Source: Uloborus plumipes
Lineage: Eukaryota > Arthropoda > Arachnida > Araneae > Uloboridae
DNA: 64,000 bases
Reading direction: 5' to 3'
Assembly: GCA_038373865.1 (NCBI GenBank)
Contig: JAXGGA010002039.1
Span: forward strand, 1 to 64,000
Shown: piece after piece, positions 35,701-45,441 of the stretch
Position numbering within the stretch: the stretch's first letter is position 1
How the letters are laid out: each line of letters begins with the position of its first letter
Notes under the pieces: generated by a model
Database searches by the model: none
What the model was told of the DNA's origin: nothing
The model's input: the letters and a program-made list of their open reading frames with translations, nothing else
Program-made: the position numbers and the translations under genes

Positions 35701-36865
35701 AGTGAAGTTCAATATCCAGGATAGCTCTATCGGAAGATAAATCTTTGATGTCAGAACGTGTATAGAATGACAGGCTTATTATAAGATGCTCTGAAGCACC
35801 ATTCTACAGTTGCACAATTCCAAATTGATAAGGAACTTTTAAATTTAGCTTATGGTGCATGCAAATCATACCAGTTCTACCTCGAAGACCAGAAGAAAGA
35901 GAAGGAAGAGCAAGTGTGAGATTAGGAAACGAAAATGAAGAAAAGTTGAAACAAAGAAAAATAGAAAAAAAAAGCTGTCAAGTTTGAAGGGATCTGTTAA
36001 AAATTTAGAAGAAAAAGTCAAATTAGTAAATAGAGAACCGAAACTCAAAAATCAGCTGATGTACTTTTTAAACAGGCAAACCAGAGGCTAAAATCAGCTA
36101 TTGAAGCAAAAGGCATTGAAAGTATTAGAATAGCTCAGCAGTATAAAGTTGAGGAATAGGGAAAGAGAGCATGAAGATGAAGAAAATAAATTAAATTTCT
36201 TAGTGAACAAAAGGAAAACTACTTTGATAGAATCATTGTTCTGTAAAAAACCAAAAACATAGATTTTCGGAGCAATTTTTCTGTATTTATATGAGTATAT
36301 TATTATTTTTTCTTTTGAATGACAGCCGTCTTGTAAAGTAAGCAACCTCGATTGTACTCTTTTGTTGTTTTTTTTCCCTCATTTGTACCTTTAATCTGAT
36401 GCATTAGTTCAAAATATGTCTATTTTCTGAACTTGTTTTAAAGCATTACTCATGATTCAGTTTAACTTGTCACATGTTTCTATTCAGCTTCTTTGCACCT
36501 TTTTTTTTTCGTGGCTACTTTTTTTGCAACTTTTTTTTATTTTGAAGGCAACTTTTTTGCAACTTTTTTAGTATTTTTAGGTGACTTTTGCTACTTTTTT
36601 GTAACATTTTTCCTGTGGCAACCCTGAAATTTGATTGACATTGCAAAGGTCGAAGAAAGATTTATGCATCGTTGTTCATATTTTTCTGAATTTTTGCTTT
36701 AAATTTATAGGTTGGGATGAAGGCTGCCTCACAATGCAGTTAGGAGAAATTGCTAAGATTCTCATCAGATCTGACAAAGGGTATGGAAGTCAAGGCTTTC
36801 CTGCTTGGGGTATCACTCCCAATGCTGATCTCCTCTTTGAAATCGAAATTCTTGCGATTCACTAA
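20610..36865 (+). CDS. FKBP12: FKBP12-type peptidyl-prolyl cis-trans isomerase, complete, 3 exons
   Basis: Small cytosolic FK506-binding prolyl isomerase, one FKBP fold, no signal peptide. Exons 20610-20749, 29890-29951 and 36711-36865 join to 118 codons ending in TAA (canonical animal FKBP12 is 108). All four splice borders are GT/AG and phases agree. The start has a purine at -3 (aagATGg). Active-site residues can be matched: F45, F56, V65-I66, W69, Y92 and F110 correspond to FKBP12 F36, F46, V55-I56, W59, Y82 and F99. Two pocket positions differ from animal FKBP12: Y26 is C34 and D37 is W46. The stretches KFWSTKDPGQ (44-53), GWDEG (68-72) and FPAWGI (97-102) resemble the plant FKBP12 class as I remember it. 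Introns of 9.1 and 6.8 kb are filled with transposons. AATAAA lies 81 bp past the stop. The gene looks intact; its ligand binding is untested. Confidence 0.93.
20750..22515. other. FKBP intron 1, proximal part; nothing recognised
   Basis: Donor GTAACA at 20750. AT-rich intronic DNA with T runs near 21411. Frames at 20833-21233 are chance. No element borders seen. Confidence 0.5.
22516..22895 (+). repeat. Unclassified repeat, copy 1
   Basis: About 380 bp here aligns collinearly and in the same orientation with 33787-34176. Shared anchors include AATAAGAATT, AGGCATCAAAAC/AAGCATCAAAAC, TTGTATGCTA, TGGAAATCTA and ACTAAC. No TIR, tail or ORF is seen. The copy is broken at its right end by the 22896 element. 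Confidence 0.65.
22896..26798. mobile_element. CAGGGTTGCCACAGG-ended DNA transposon with 6-bp duplication
   Basis: Ends CAGGGTTGCCACAGG and CCTGTGGCAACCCTG are perfect inverted repeats; AACTAA flanks both sides (22890-22895, 26799-26804). The empty paralogue at about 34165 supports this target. Inside each end are repeated AAAGTAGC words. It is the inverted sister of 34481-36626 (left end here equals right end there). A second element (23318-25187) is nested in it. The 6-bp target makes hAT doubtful; superfamily unassigned. Confidence 0.8.
23318..25187. mobile_element. hAT-like element nested in the 22896 element
   Basis: Perfect 8-bp flank CAGTAGAG (23310-23317, 25188-25195). Ends TAGGGGTGCACAACCT and GGTTGTGCACCCCTA are inverted. 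Subterminal GGGCCGCAT and GGCCCGCGGGCCGC blocks are typical of this TIR type. The interior is AT-rich; the 121-codon frame at 23733-24098 has no transposase motif. Non-autonomous. Confidence 0.88.
27155..27640 (+). repeat. Three tandem repeats of about 166 bp
   Basis: ATCTTATCAATCAAGTTTAA recurs at 27155, 27323 and 27488 (spacing 168 and 165), each followed by the same AT-rich body ending in TAGTTTTGTTTAAA-like sequence. Lies inside the hAT element upstream of its transposase relic. Confidence 0.85.
27700..28231 (+). pseudogene. hAT transposase C-terminal remnant
   Basis: Two open pieces separated by stop and shift. The first reads RLSSYLQPFHYLAYLLHPIY then QKEIARKWLLEIQP, the pre-dimerisation region of hAT transposases. 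The second (28019-28231) contains SSASIGRIFSSFRLVYILNS, which matches the hAT dimerisation motif (usually S-x-AS-ER-x-FS...). The DDE catalytic core and zinc finger are gone. It cannot encode a transposase. Confidence 0.8.
28999..29889. other. Rest of FKBP intron 1
   Basis: AT-rich; contains an isolated terminus CTAGGTACGCCACTG (about 29797-29811) like the right end of the 7893-10389 element, without a partner. Acceptor ttattttag at 29889. Confidence 0.5.
29890..29951 (+). CDS. FKBP12: FKBP12-type gene, exon 2 (62 nt)
   Basis: Follows the acceptor ttattttag and ends CGAG before GTAATG. It encodes residues 47-67 (STKDPGQQPFTFQVGLGKVIR), which include the pocket residues F56, V65 and I66. It is too short to stand out as an ORF and was found by frame and family match. 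Leaves in phase 1; G joins GT of exon 3 to give glycine 68. Confidence 0.93.
30491..30632 (+). repeat. Probable hAT terminus with 18-bp palindrome and 3 x 32-bp repeats
   Basis: Starts CAGGGTTCTTGCCAGAGG, a hAT-style end. It then has the perfect palindrome GGGTCCGTTAACGGACCC (30515-30532) and three direct repeats of period 32 with CACAAAA at 30535, 30567 and 30599. No inverted partner end was found, so the element is truncated or its other end has diverged. The 74-codon frame here is the repeat read through. Confidence 0.65.
32180..32276 (-). repeat. AT-rich 20-bp repeats ending in a CAGGGTGT terminus
   Basis: Three copies of AAAAAATCYGATTTAAATCA-like units, then on the - strand CAGGGTGTAAAAAAATCAAT as a terminus. 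This resembles one end of a hAT MITE. The opposite end was not located. Confidence 0.5.
32346..33013. mobile_element. MITE with GGGTAGTT ends and two TGACGTCA sites
   Basis: TA flanks (32344-32345, 33014-33015). Ends GGGTAGTTTTCGA and GGGTAGTTGTGAC are inverted repeats with a conserved first 8 bp. It contains TGACGTCA at 32466-32473 and 32836-32843 and a CpG-rich middle unlike the surrounding DNA. The 86-codon - strand frame (32792-32532) has no domain and is probably not a gene, although similar frames may be annotated elsewhere because the element repeats. Confidence 0.7.
33787..34176 (+). repeat. Unclassified repeat, copy 2 (uninterrupted)
   Basis: Collinear with 22516-22895 (see that entry) at perhaps 65-70% identity. 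Here GACTAACAAACTCTTAATT is continuous, showing the state before the 22896 element inserted in copy 1. Confidence 0.65.
34481..36626 (+). mobile_element. CAGGGTTGCCACAGG-ended transposon with coding relic, copy 2
   Basis: Ends CAGGGTTGCCACAGGA and TCCTGTGGCAACCCTG are perfect inverted repeats. GCTACTTTT words crowd both ends. Target duplication is unclear (CAAATT left, AAATTT right). Inside, a broken + frame survives at about 35300-36240. It sits just before FKBP exon 3, only 84 bp from the acceptor. Confidence 0.78.
35300..36240 (+). pseudogene. Relic of a Lys/Glu-rich coiled-coil transposon protein
   Basis: In shifting frames one reads FLKDEGIVKTAQTGDSPLNP (about 35345), then CKSYQFYLEDQKKEKEEQ (about 35860) followed by a Lys/Glu-rich stretch, then QRLKSAIEAKGIESIRIAQQ (about 36083). 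This looks like the basic coiled-coil C-terminus of a transposon-encoded protein I have seen in animal genomes but cannot name. Stops and shifts prevent expression. Confidence 0.5.
36711..36865 (+). CDS. FKBP12: FKBP12-type gene, exon 3 and stop
   Basis: Follows the acceptor aaatttatag. It encodes W69, the helix after GWDEG, the flap with Y92, FPAWGI, the last beta strand LLFEIEIL (108-115) and a three-residue tail before TAA at 36863. No frame damage is seen. Confidence 0.95.
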
Positions 36866-36945
36866 TCCTAATTGTTCTTCATGTGATCTACTATGTAGAT
36901 CAAAGTTTTACTAATTTGTTTCTGTGTAAATTGGTGTTCATGTTG

Positions 36946-36951
36946 AATAAA
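36946..36951 (+). terminator. Polyadenylation signal AATAAA of the FKBP gene
   Basis: Canonical AATAAA 81 bp after the stop codon, followed by T-rich sequence. The spacing is ordinary for a short animal 3' UTR. Confidence 0.7.
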
Positions 36952-37715
36952 TCATTCCATGCTTAAATTTATCTATTTTTTTGTCATTTTATCCTGTAAA
37001 TTTCACTACATGTATTCATTCAATTTACCCCAGAATTCTAGAACCGATTGTAGAAAAGTTGAAATATAAGCAGGGTTGCTTTAACTATACTTGACTCTAG
37101 AACAAATAAAACTATTTAAAGAACTTATTTGCACTTTTAAGCCTCTGAAATTTTAATATTGTATAGTTTCTACAGAATTGTTCTAACTTTGCTAGAAACA
37201 CCTATTTTTAGTTTTAAAAAACTATAGATTTAATTTTCATTGCAACTTTTATCCTCTCCTTCAAATATGAATAAAATGCAAAAGAATGTAAGTAATATTT
37301 TTATCCTGTGCAACATAGATTGATAAGTATGCAGAAGAATTAAGATAAAAGCAAACAAACTTCAAAAATATTGAATATTGGATTAAATTAACAGCCAGAT
37401 ATGAAACACGTGGGTCATAAAAAAAATTACCCTGCACAAAAAATACAGAAACTGAATGAACTTATGATTTTTATTTTTTGATGCAGGAGCTGAACTAGGC
37501 ACATTTTGGCATCTCCCTTTGCATTTATTATAAATTTTAAAAAATCAAGGTTTTCAAAGAAGCACTTGAAAATTGAATAGTTTTTCCAGTATTTTTTTTT
37601 TTTTAAGGAAGCATGAAATTTTTTTAAAAGCAATTAGGAGTGCTAAGTAATAGCTTGTTTTGCTTATATGTAAATCCAGCCCCAATTATTTGCCAGGGCT
37701 GCAGTATTTGAGGGA
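36952..37715. other. Intergenic; nothing recognised
   Basis: AT-rich DNA after the FKBP poly(A) signal up to the next hAT element. No frame or repeat worth calling. Confidence 0.5.
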
Positions 37716-37723
37716 TGACCAGC

Positions 37724-39194
37724 CAGGGTTGGCAAAGGTGGACCCAGCCCAGAACAACCCGCCCGGGTTTTTCTGGGCGGTTCCACCAACAAAAACCTGC
37801 CCGGGTTTTTGTTAAAAGTGGGTTTTTGTTAATTTCTAAGTTATCAACAAATATAGTCAATAATAATCTCATCTAAATTATACATAAAAAATAAGTAAGA
37901 AATCGGGGTTTATTTGAATTTTTCTTAGATTATTTATTTTATAAAATTATTATTTCTTTAATTTTCAAATCATCGTCCAGAAAATTTTTCAAGCTATGAT
38001 GCTACTTTTTGTTGCAAAATACTTATTATTATTTATTTATTTTTTGATAGCAAAATTCACATTTTAAAATAAATTGATAATGAACCATTGATAAACTTCT
38101 TGTAGATGGAAAAAGTTGCTTAATTAATGTTTTGTGATAATTTTGATTCAACACAGTCAAATAATGCCAAAATAAAAATAATGAATGAAACATATTTCAA
38201 GTGATTTACGCATTGAAAAAAATCATAACAAATCATAACATCATTCACTTTTGTTTTTGTGATAATATTTATAAATCTTAACTAATTTTTCCTTTACGTC
38301 CGTGAATTTGTACTTCTCGAAGTTGAAATTTTTGCATGGAATAGTTGCTACTGCAATTTTTGCTTTTATTCTGGAGCAAGAAAAATAAAGTTTTGCTCTT
38401 CATTTCTTCTAACCCTACTGCATTTAGTATATGATGATTTTCAAGTGCTATATTATAGAGGTACCATACCACTGACTTGAAGCACTAAACCCCTTCTTTG
38501 ATTTAAAAAAAACAAGGAAAATGCGTCCCCACGCAATTTATTACTACTAAAATATTATGACAAGCATTTATTAATAAATTTGTAATTCTTGCAAAGTTCT
38601 AATGTTAACCTAGTTTTTTCTTAAGATTATTTCAAGAAAACATCGATTAAGAGTCCCCCCCCCCCCATCTGAAATTAATCAGCTTTGGTTTTGAAAATAG
38701 GAGGGAGGGTCTCCTATCTCTCAGACACACACTTATTGTTGAAATATGCCTTATAAAAAACATGCAAATGTCATGACTAGATATTGAAGCAGGCTATTTA
38801 ATGAGAAAAGAGGCTTATATCTATTAATAGTTTTAATTTTTAATGGTAGAAATTTAAGTTTTTGAAACTTTCACACTCTAAATATTCCTGTATTTGTAGG
38901 AAAGCCCATTTGCAACAGTTCTTCTATTTTGTAAAAGACAAGTGATAAAAGTTTATTGCTGAAACCATTGTCCAAAGCTTCTTAAATATACACATTAAAT
39001 ATTACAATTCGGTAATGATATTATTAATTGATATTAATAATATTAATTATTAATCCATTGACATTGATTAAATGTAATTCAGAACTTTAACTTAATAAAT
39101 ATATTTTATATGAATGAATGCATACATTATATATCAATACCCGCATAAGAAATAGAATTTGAACATACAAAAACCCGGGTTTTTGCCAACCCTG
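37724..39194 (+). mobile_element. Non-autonomous hAT, CAGGGTTGGCAAA ends, copy 1
   Basis: Flanks TGACCAGC and TAACCAGC (37716-37723, 39195-39202) match at 7 of 8. Ends CAGGGTTGGCAAAGGTGG and TTTTTGCCAACCCTG are inverted. It shares its whole length, inverted, with 43085-44407; for example AGAGCAAAACTTTATTTTTC of that copy is found complemented near 38400. No transposase. Confidence 0.85.
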
Positions 39195-39202
39195 TAACCA
39201 GC

Positions 39203-40476
39203 TCTGACAGCTGGATTGCAAAACCCCAGACTCCTTTACCCTAAAATTATTCCGACTTGGACTCTACAGCAGCCCTGATATATTATTTATATAAAAAAAA
39301 AAAATATATTTTCCAAAGATATTTTAAAAGAATGTTCTTTATTAGAAACTGGTGAAGATGTTTATTTTTAAAATGGTAGAAAAAATAGAGCAAAAACTTC
39401 CCTGTTTTGTCGATATTATGTGCTTGGTGCTATTATTTTAAACAAGATTTGAAGGAAAAAAAGCTATTTTCAGTAGTAGTTATTTTTAATAAGCTATAGC
39501 AACAAGCAAATTATAATATCAATGCATGGTTAAATAATTAAGTTTAACATTTAAGATACCAGAAACTAAATGTTTTTTTTTTTTTTCAAAACTAAACTTT
39601 TTCCCCAAATGTTTTCATAAATTTTATATACATATAATTGGAAAATATAAAATCCAATTGATGCAAAATTACCAGCAAAGCTTTAGGGATAAATTACAAA
39701 TTTGCAAACTTATTATTTCTTGAATGTTATGTTTGCTGATTGTACAAAGTTTTTCTAAAATAGAAAAAGTCTAAGTTTGTTCTTATTAATATTTTTTTTT
39801 CAATTTCGTCGTCGTTGAAAATGGCGAAACATGGAAAGCGTTCAGAAAAAGGTTTTAAGCGCTGCAACTGTAAAAGCAATGATGTTTCAAAACAAGAAGA
39901 AAATGAAAATGATGATTTTATTATTACTACCGGCATGGATGGCAAGAAATTATACCAACTTGCCCCTAATAAATCATATCAGAGCAATAATAAAAAGGTG
40001 CATACAAAACATAAAATATCCACACAACTCTGTGCCCTTATAATCAAATTTAATCAAGCTTTCACCTTTCAAAGAACTTTTTTGATCTGGATATAATTAA
40101 AAAAATCCCCCATATGACTCATGGAACAGTCAATAAACATTGATTTTCATGACAAAGTTTTTATTACTGAAATGTGTTAGAAGAAAATATTTTCACAATT
40201 TGAATTCGTTCTGTTGAAAATAACAAATACATAGGATTGGAAAAGACTAGAACTTTCTTTATATTTGAGTCTTCCAAGTAAATGATTTTAAAAAACGAAA
40301 TATCGAGTTCCTAAATGCATTAAAACTAGAGAAATAATGTCTACAATGGTTTTCTAAACTATGTTCTTCCTATTTGTATTAGTACACTTATTTATACATT
40401 AGGTAAATTATTACGTGATAAATTTTTTTTACATAGATGGTGCTACAAACTGTACATATTTTACCATTCCACTACT
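39203..40476. other. AT-rich spacer
   Basis: Contains only the possible exon at 39821-39997. A T14 run lies near 39572. Otherwise no feature. Confidence 0.45.
39821..39997 (+). CDS. Unrecognised 59-codon open frame, possible first exon
   Basis: ATG at 39821 (gaaaATGg) opens a basic, hydrophilic frame starting MAKHGKRSEKGFKRCNCKSN, then an acidic patch EENENDD. It meets a possible donor, AAG before GTGCAT, in phase 0; without splicing it runs on to 40096. It lies between two hAT elements and is not part of either. No downstream exon or family match was found. Confidence 0.22.
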
Positions 40477-40484
40477 TGTTAAAC

Positions 40485-42252
40485 CAGCGGTGTCCAACCC
40501 GCGGCACGCGTGCCACAATGTGGCACGGCAGAGTAGTAAGAGTGGCACGCAAAGACTTTTTGAAAAATTTCTAAAATTGAGGAAAAAATGTCGATCTCAA
40601 AAATATTGTTAGAAACTATAATCCTTAAACTGATAAATGTGACATCATGACGATTAAGTGTCAGGAGGCTGGCTCACAAATTGTCTGAACTACAATATTG
40701 AAGCAAAGTACTTAGCGATGGATTCGAACATCCAACGGAAGCTGTGATGTTACAGACAATGCTTTGTAAAGCATATTTGTGCTTGTCACGAATGAAACTT
40801 TCGATGCTGCAGAATGGATTCTTGATCTGCAATAGTTTCAGCTACGGGTGATGAAATTTGAAAAAAAAGTTCTCTGCAACTTAAATTAAGAAACCAGATT
40901 GGACAACTTTCGATATGGTTGTACAACTGAAGACCCTTAAATTGTTTTTGTTACATTACTCAAAACTAATTTGGGAAAAACACTTCAAAAGTATCATCGA
41001 ATTTTCCATCACAAACTCCTTGCCAAGGAATGAAACTTTTTCTCTGGTTGTGACCTTGTAGAGTTCACTCTATTAACAAACTGCGAATTAGAGCTCTGAA
41101 TGTTTTGTGATTTTTCCCAGGAGAAAGAGGAGAGTATGGCAAGTTACTCCTTCATTGAAACCTGCAATAGCTGTCCAAAGGAAAAATAGTCATTAGATTT
41201 TAGAATTTTAGGAAATGTGATTTTTAAAATATCTGGAAGGAAAACAATGGAGACTTGCTACTTATGAATGAAAATTAGCAATCGAATTTAGCTAAGTTAT
41301 CTCTTATTATCCGGCGTTTAAGTAATTCAAATTTAAGATTGTACTTAAAAAAGTTTCCTAAACAAGTATAGGCCATCTACATTCTTTTATGATGAAACTT
41401 TCGAGAATTCATTCTTTTATGATGAACTCTCTACTTTCGAGAAAAAAGAATAAAACATTAAAAATTAATACTGAAAGTAACAAAACAAATTTAGTAATTT
41501 TACGATGATACATGGAGAAAATTTTACACCTATTTTAAGTATTCATTCAGGGTTAAGTTTGATGATTTTCAGGATGATAAAAAAAATTCTGATATTTGCA
41601 TTCTTTGTCTATTTCTCTGCAAGACACTACTTGTTACCCTTCTGAAATCGAAATCGGAATTGCTGACCTTTTGCATTGGTCATCAAGAATAAGAGTTTAC
41701 TTCAACAGAAGGTCATCCACGTTATATAGAAATTAGGAAATTTGTATCAACAAAATTTTTTTCTCATTTACACACTAGCCGTCTGGTGCTGTTGTATATT
41801 TTGTTCAAAATACGCTTCTAAACAAATACTTTTTGTTATGAATGCAGAAAAATCTAAATACCTTCTCTAGAACTAATCCTAAAATTAAAGACTTGGTAAA
41901 AAAGATACAGACTCATAAACCACATTAAGTACAGACTGCTTATTTTTTAGAATAGAATGTTTGATGTTATTTGTTTCTATTTTAAGCATAAGCCAACTGA
42001 CAGAGCCTATAAAAGTGTTTATTAACGATAACTCTTGAGTTCGGACTTGTTTTATCTTCACTATCATTTAGATTTCAATTTCTCAGATTTATGAGAAAAC
42101 AAGTTTTATTTAGAGAAGAATTACATAGTCAACAAATAACCTATTTTTAACTTTTCAAAAAAATTCAGTTTTTTTGGAAAAATACAAAGTGGCACGCTGA
42201 GCTTTTTCTCTCCAAACAGTGGCACTCTCCCTAAAAAGGTTGGCCACCCCTG
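40485..42252. mobile_element. hAT-like element with decayed interior
   Basis: Perfect 8-bp flank TGTTAAAC (40477-40484, 42253-42260). Ends CAGCGGTGTCCAACC and GGTTGGCCACCCCTG are inverted; both sides hold GTGGCAC words (GCGGCACGCG...GTGGCACGG and AGTGGCACGCTG). The interior has short open pieces but stops throughout. I could not identify the transposase motifs. Confidence 0.85.
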
Positions 42253-42260
42253 TGTTAAAC

Positions 42261-42455
42261 TAAGAGAGATGATTAAACTAGAGATGGGTAAAAAAAACAT
42301 CACACTTTCAACTCAATGGACTATGAAGACGTCATTAAGAAGATTAGTGAAAATCATCATGAAGTACCTTTCATTTATTTTTTAACATTGCATACTGTTT
42401 TATCAGCATTTACATTAAGTATACGAAAAGATATGAAAAAACATCTTTGGTAAAA

Positions 42456-42488
<33 letters not shown>

Positions 42489-43076
42489 TTTAATAAACAT
42501 CATCTACACCTTGACAACTTTCATTACTGTATTTTATGTTACGAAAAAGGTAACATTCAAACTAAATATGAAACTGAAATTAACTAAAGTAATTTTTAAG
42601 AAACTTTATATCATAAATATTTGTCTTGATGCCATCCAGTGTTTTATCACAATGTAATCACAATTATAATAATATATACAGCTGGTTACATTATCAATAT
42701 ACAATCTTTATTTATTTTTAAAAATATATTTAAAAAATAAGCATTTTCGGTTATTCATATACTTCTATAAAAATAGTTCTTTGGTGTAATGTTTCTTCCA
42801 TTAAAAAATATATTAAATAAAATAACAAGCTGCAATTATATGTACACTACTAGCCATTAAAATAGCTACACCAGGAAAAAATGCTAATATCAAAACGATA
42901 TTTACTGAACTACATATTGTTCTAGAAATAACATTAACAAGTAATGAAATTTAAAAAAAATGTGGAAGCATAGGTTCTCTGAGAAATCAGTACCCAGAGC
43001 AATCATCTTTGGCAACAACAATAGCACGTACACCTGGGTCTTTGAGTCAAACGGAGATCGAGTGGCATGTGCAAGT
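42261..43076. other. AT-rich spacer with (TA)14 and a possible Tc1-like terminus
   Basis: (TA)n at 42459-42486. At 42846-42873 the sequence CTACTAGCCATTAAAATAGC resembles the end of some Tc1-like elements. A GC-richer stretch (42960-43084) follows and is cut by the 43085 element. No intact frame. Confidence 0.4.
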
Positions 43077-43084
43077 ACAGCTAG

Positions 43085-44407
43085 CAGGGTTGGCAAAAAC
43101 CTGGGTTTTTCTACAAAAATCCAACCCACCTGGGTTTTTGTTCGTTAAAATTTTATTTCTTATGCGGGTATTGATATATAATGTATGCATTCATTCATAT
43201 AAAAATATATTTATTAAGTTAAAGTTCTGAGTTGCATTTAATCAATGTCAATTGATTAATAATTAATATTATTAACAATATCAATTAATAATATCATCAA
43301 CCAAATTGTAATATTTAATGTGTATATTTAAGAAGCTTTGGACAATGGTTTCAGCTATGAACTTTTATCACTTGTCTTTTACAAAATAGAAGAACTGTTA
43401 CAAATGGGCTTTCCTACAAATTCAGGAATATTTAGAGTGTGAAAGTTTCATAAACTTAAATTTATACCATTAAAAAATTAAAACCATTTGCACTTGTTTA
43501 ATAGAAATAATAATCTTTTCTCATTGAGTAGCCTGCTTCAATATCTAGTCATATCATTTGCATGTTTTTTATAAGGCATATTTCAATGATAGGTGTGAGA
43601 TAAGGGAAGTCCCCCCTTAATATTTTCTAAACCAGAACTGATTATTTTCAGATGGGGGAGGGAGGGAGTGGGGACTCTTAATTGACTTTTTTTTTGAAAT
43701 AATCTGAAGAAAAAACTAGGTTAACATCAGAACTTAGCAAGAATTATAAATTTATTAATATATGCTTGTCATAATATTTTAGTAGTAATAAACTGCGTGG
43801 GGACGTATTTTCTTTATTTTTTTTTTAAATCAAAGAAAGGGTTTAGTGCTTCAAGTCAGTGGTATGGTACCTCTATAATATAGCACTTGAAAATCATCAT
43901 ATACTAAATGCAGTAGGGTTAGAAGAAATGAAGAGCAAAACTTTATTTTTCTTTCTCCAGAATAAAAGCAAAAATTGCAGTATTTTGTCATTATTTGACT
44001 TCTGTGTTGAATCAAAATTATCATAAAACATTAATTAAGCAATTTTTTCCATCTACATGAAGTTTATCAATGGTTCATTTTCAATTTATTTTAAAATTTG
44101 AAGTTTGCTATCAAAAAATAAAGGAATAATAATAATAATAAGTATTTTGCAAAAAAAAGTAGTATCATAGTTAGGAAAATTTTCTGGACAATGACTTGAA
44201 AATTGAAGAAATAATAATTATTTTATAAAAAAAATAATTACTCTAAGAAAAATTATCTCAAATAAGCCTGATTTCTCACTTATTTTTTATGTATAATTTA
44301 GATGAGATATTATTATTGACTATATTTGTTGATAACTTAGAAACTAACAAAAACCCAAAAAAACTCAGGCAGGTTTTTCTGGGCTGGGTCCACCTTTGCC
44401 AACCCTG
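43085..44407 (-). mobile_element. Non-autonomous hAT, CAGGGTTGGCAAA ends, copy 2 (inverted)
   Basis: Flanks ACAGCTAG and ATAGCTAG (43077-43084, 44408-44415) match at 7 of 8. Ends CAGGGTTGGCAAAAACC and GGTCCACCTTTGCCAACCCTG (last 20 bases used) are inverted. Collinear in reverse with 37724-39194; about 150 bp shorter. Confidence 0.86.
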
Positions 44408-44421
44408 ATAGCTAGCTACTG

Positions 44422-44624
44422 TCTAAAATCTTTTCGTACGACCTCCACCGCATCTGCGCACGCGCCAAGTCTCTTTGGACTTTCTCGAAATAGGGGGGAA
44501 AAGCAACGAGGAAGTAGCAAGCGAACAAAAGCTGAAGGCATCAGGTAGTGCGCATCCAAAACCTAACTCCCCTTTTTCAGATGGAAGCGTCCGTGGCTGC
44601 CAGGCACACAAAACGCAAACAGAC
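44422..44624. mobile_element. Short interspersed cassette, copy 2, inverted
   Basis: Reverse-complement relative of 17751-17957. Shared blocks include TCTGCGCACGCGCCAAGTCT, AGTAGCAAGCGAACAAAAGC and GTGGCTGCCAGG. At its right end it runs into the inverted copy of its own last bases: CACAAAACGCAAAC-AGAC-GTTTGCGTTTTGTG (44607-44638). Confidence 0.7.
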
Positions 44625-44640
44625 GTTTGCGTTTTGTGCA

Positions 44641-45441
44641 CTCATGCAGCTTTTTACCGTGATACCTTATTTGTCTACAGTTGTGAGTGGCGTTTGATAG
44701 CTATTAAGCAGACATTTTCTATTGAAAGCAAGCTCAGAAGAGCAGCTGAACAGTTTATGCATTGAGGAAGAAGGTCCATACATGCAACAGTGCATTATCC
44801 AGATAAAACTTGCCGTTTGCAGGGCTTGAAAAACAGTCAGAACTATAGGCCTTTACTCTCCAAAAATATAATAGCTATTGTAAATACTGTCAGTGGGAAC
44901 AAAATGTGACTAGAAGTGTGCCCACTAGCTTCTCTTACCATCACTTTAGTTGATGGGTTTAATGATATCTAATGGGTGTTCTCGACTATATTGCTAAACC
45001 ATACAGAGTGGTAGGAGCAATATTCATGATGTTGTAAATAGTCTGGATTTGTCTAAAAACTTGTCACGTCATTCTTGCTTCCAAGTCTGCCGTTGATCAC
45101 ACTATTGAAAGCACTTCCATGTGTGATGCAGCATCAAAAGTAGCTGAAGCCATAGCTGCCAAGCTGATATTTCATGTTGATACAAATATTGTAAAAATAT
45201 TCATACAGACTTATGTTGTATTGTAAATGATCCTATTTCTTAACTCGAGGCTCACAACATAGCAATATAATCCAATATTTCTGTCATGTCAGATATTAGT
45301 AACAGAGGGCTCTTAGGTACAGAAGGGCGTACCTTGTGATTCCTGGACCCAATAACTCTGTAGGCTGTAGACAGTCATACAATTTTGACCTTTGCCTGCA
45401 GCAATACTGTTTAATACAATAAACCACAATCCCAATGGATT
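44641..45441. other. Unassigned, possible decayed coding sequence
   Basis: Base composition is closer to coding than the surroundings, and short open pieces occur, for example SAVDHTIESTSMCDAASKVA at about 45088-45147 (+). No protein family could be matched. May be a processed pseudogene or element remnant. Confidence 0.3.

Noticed and set aside
42459..42486. (TA)14 as a regulatory feature
   Set aside because: Ordinary microsatellite without context.
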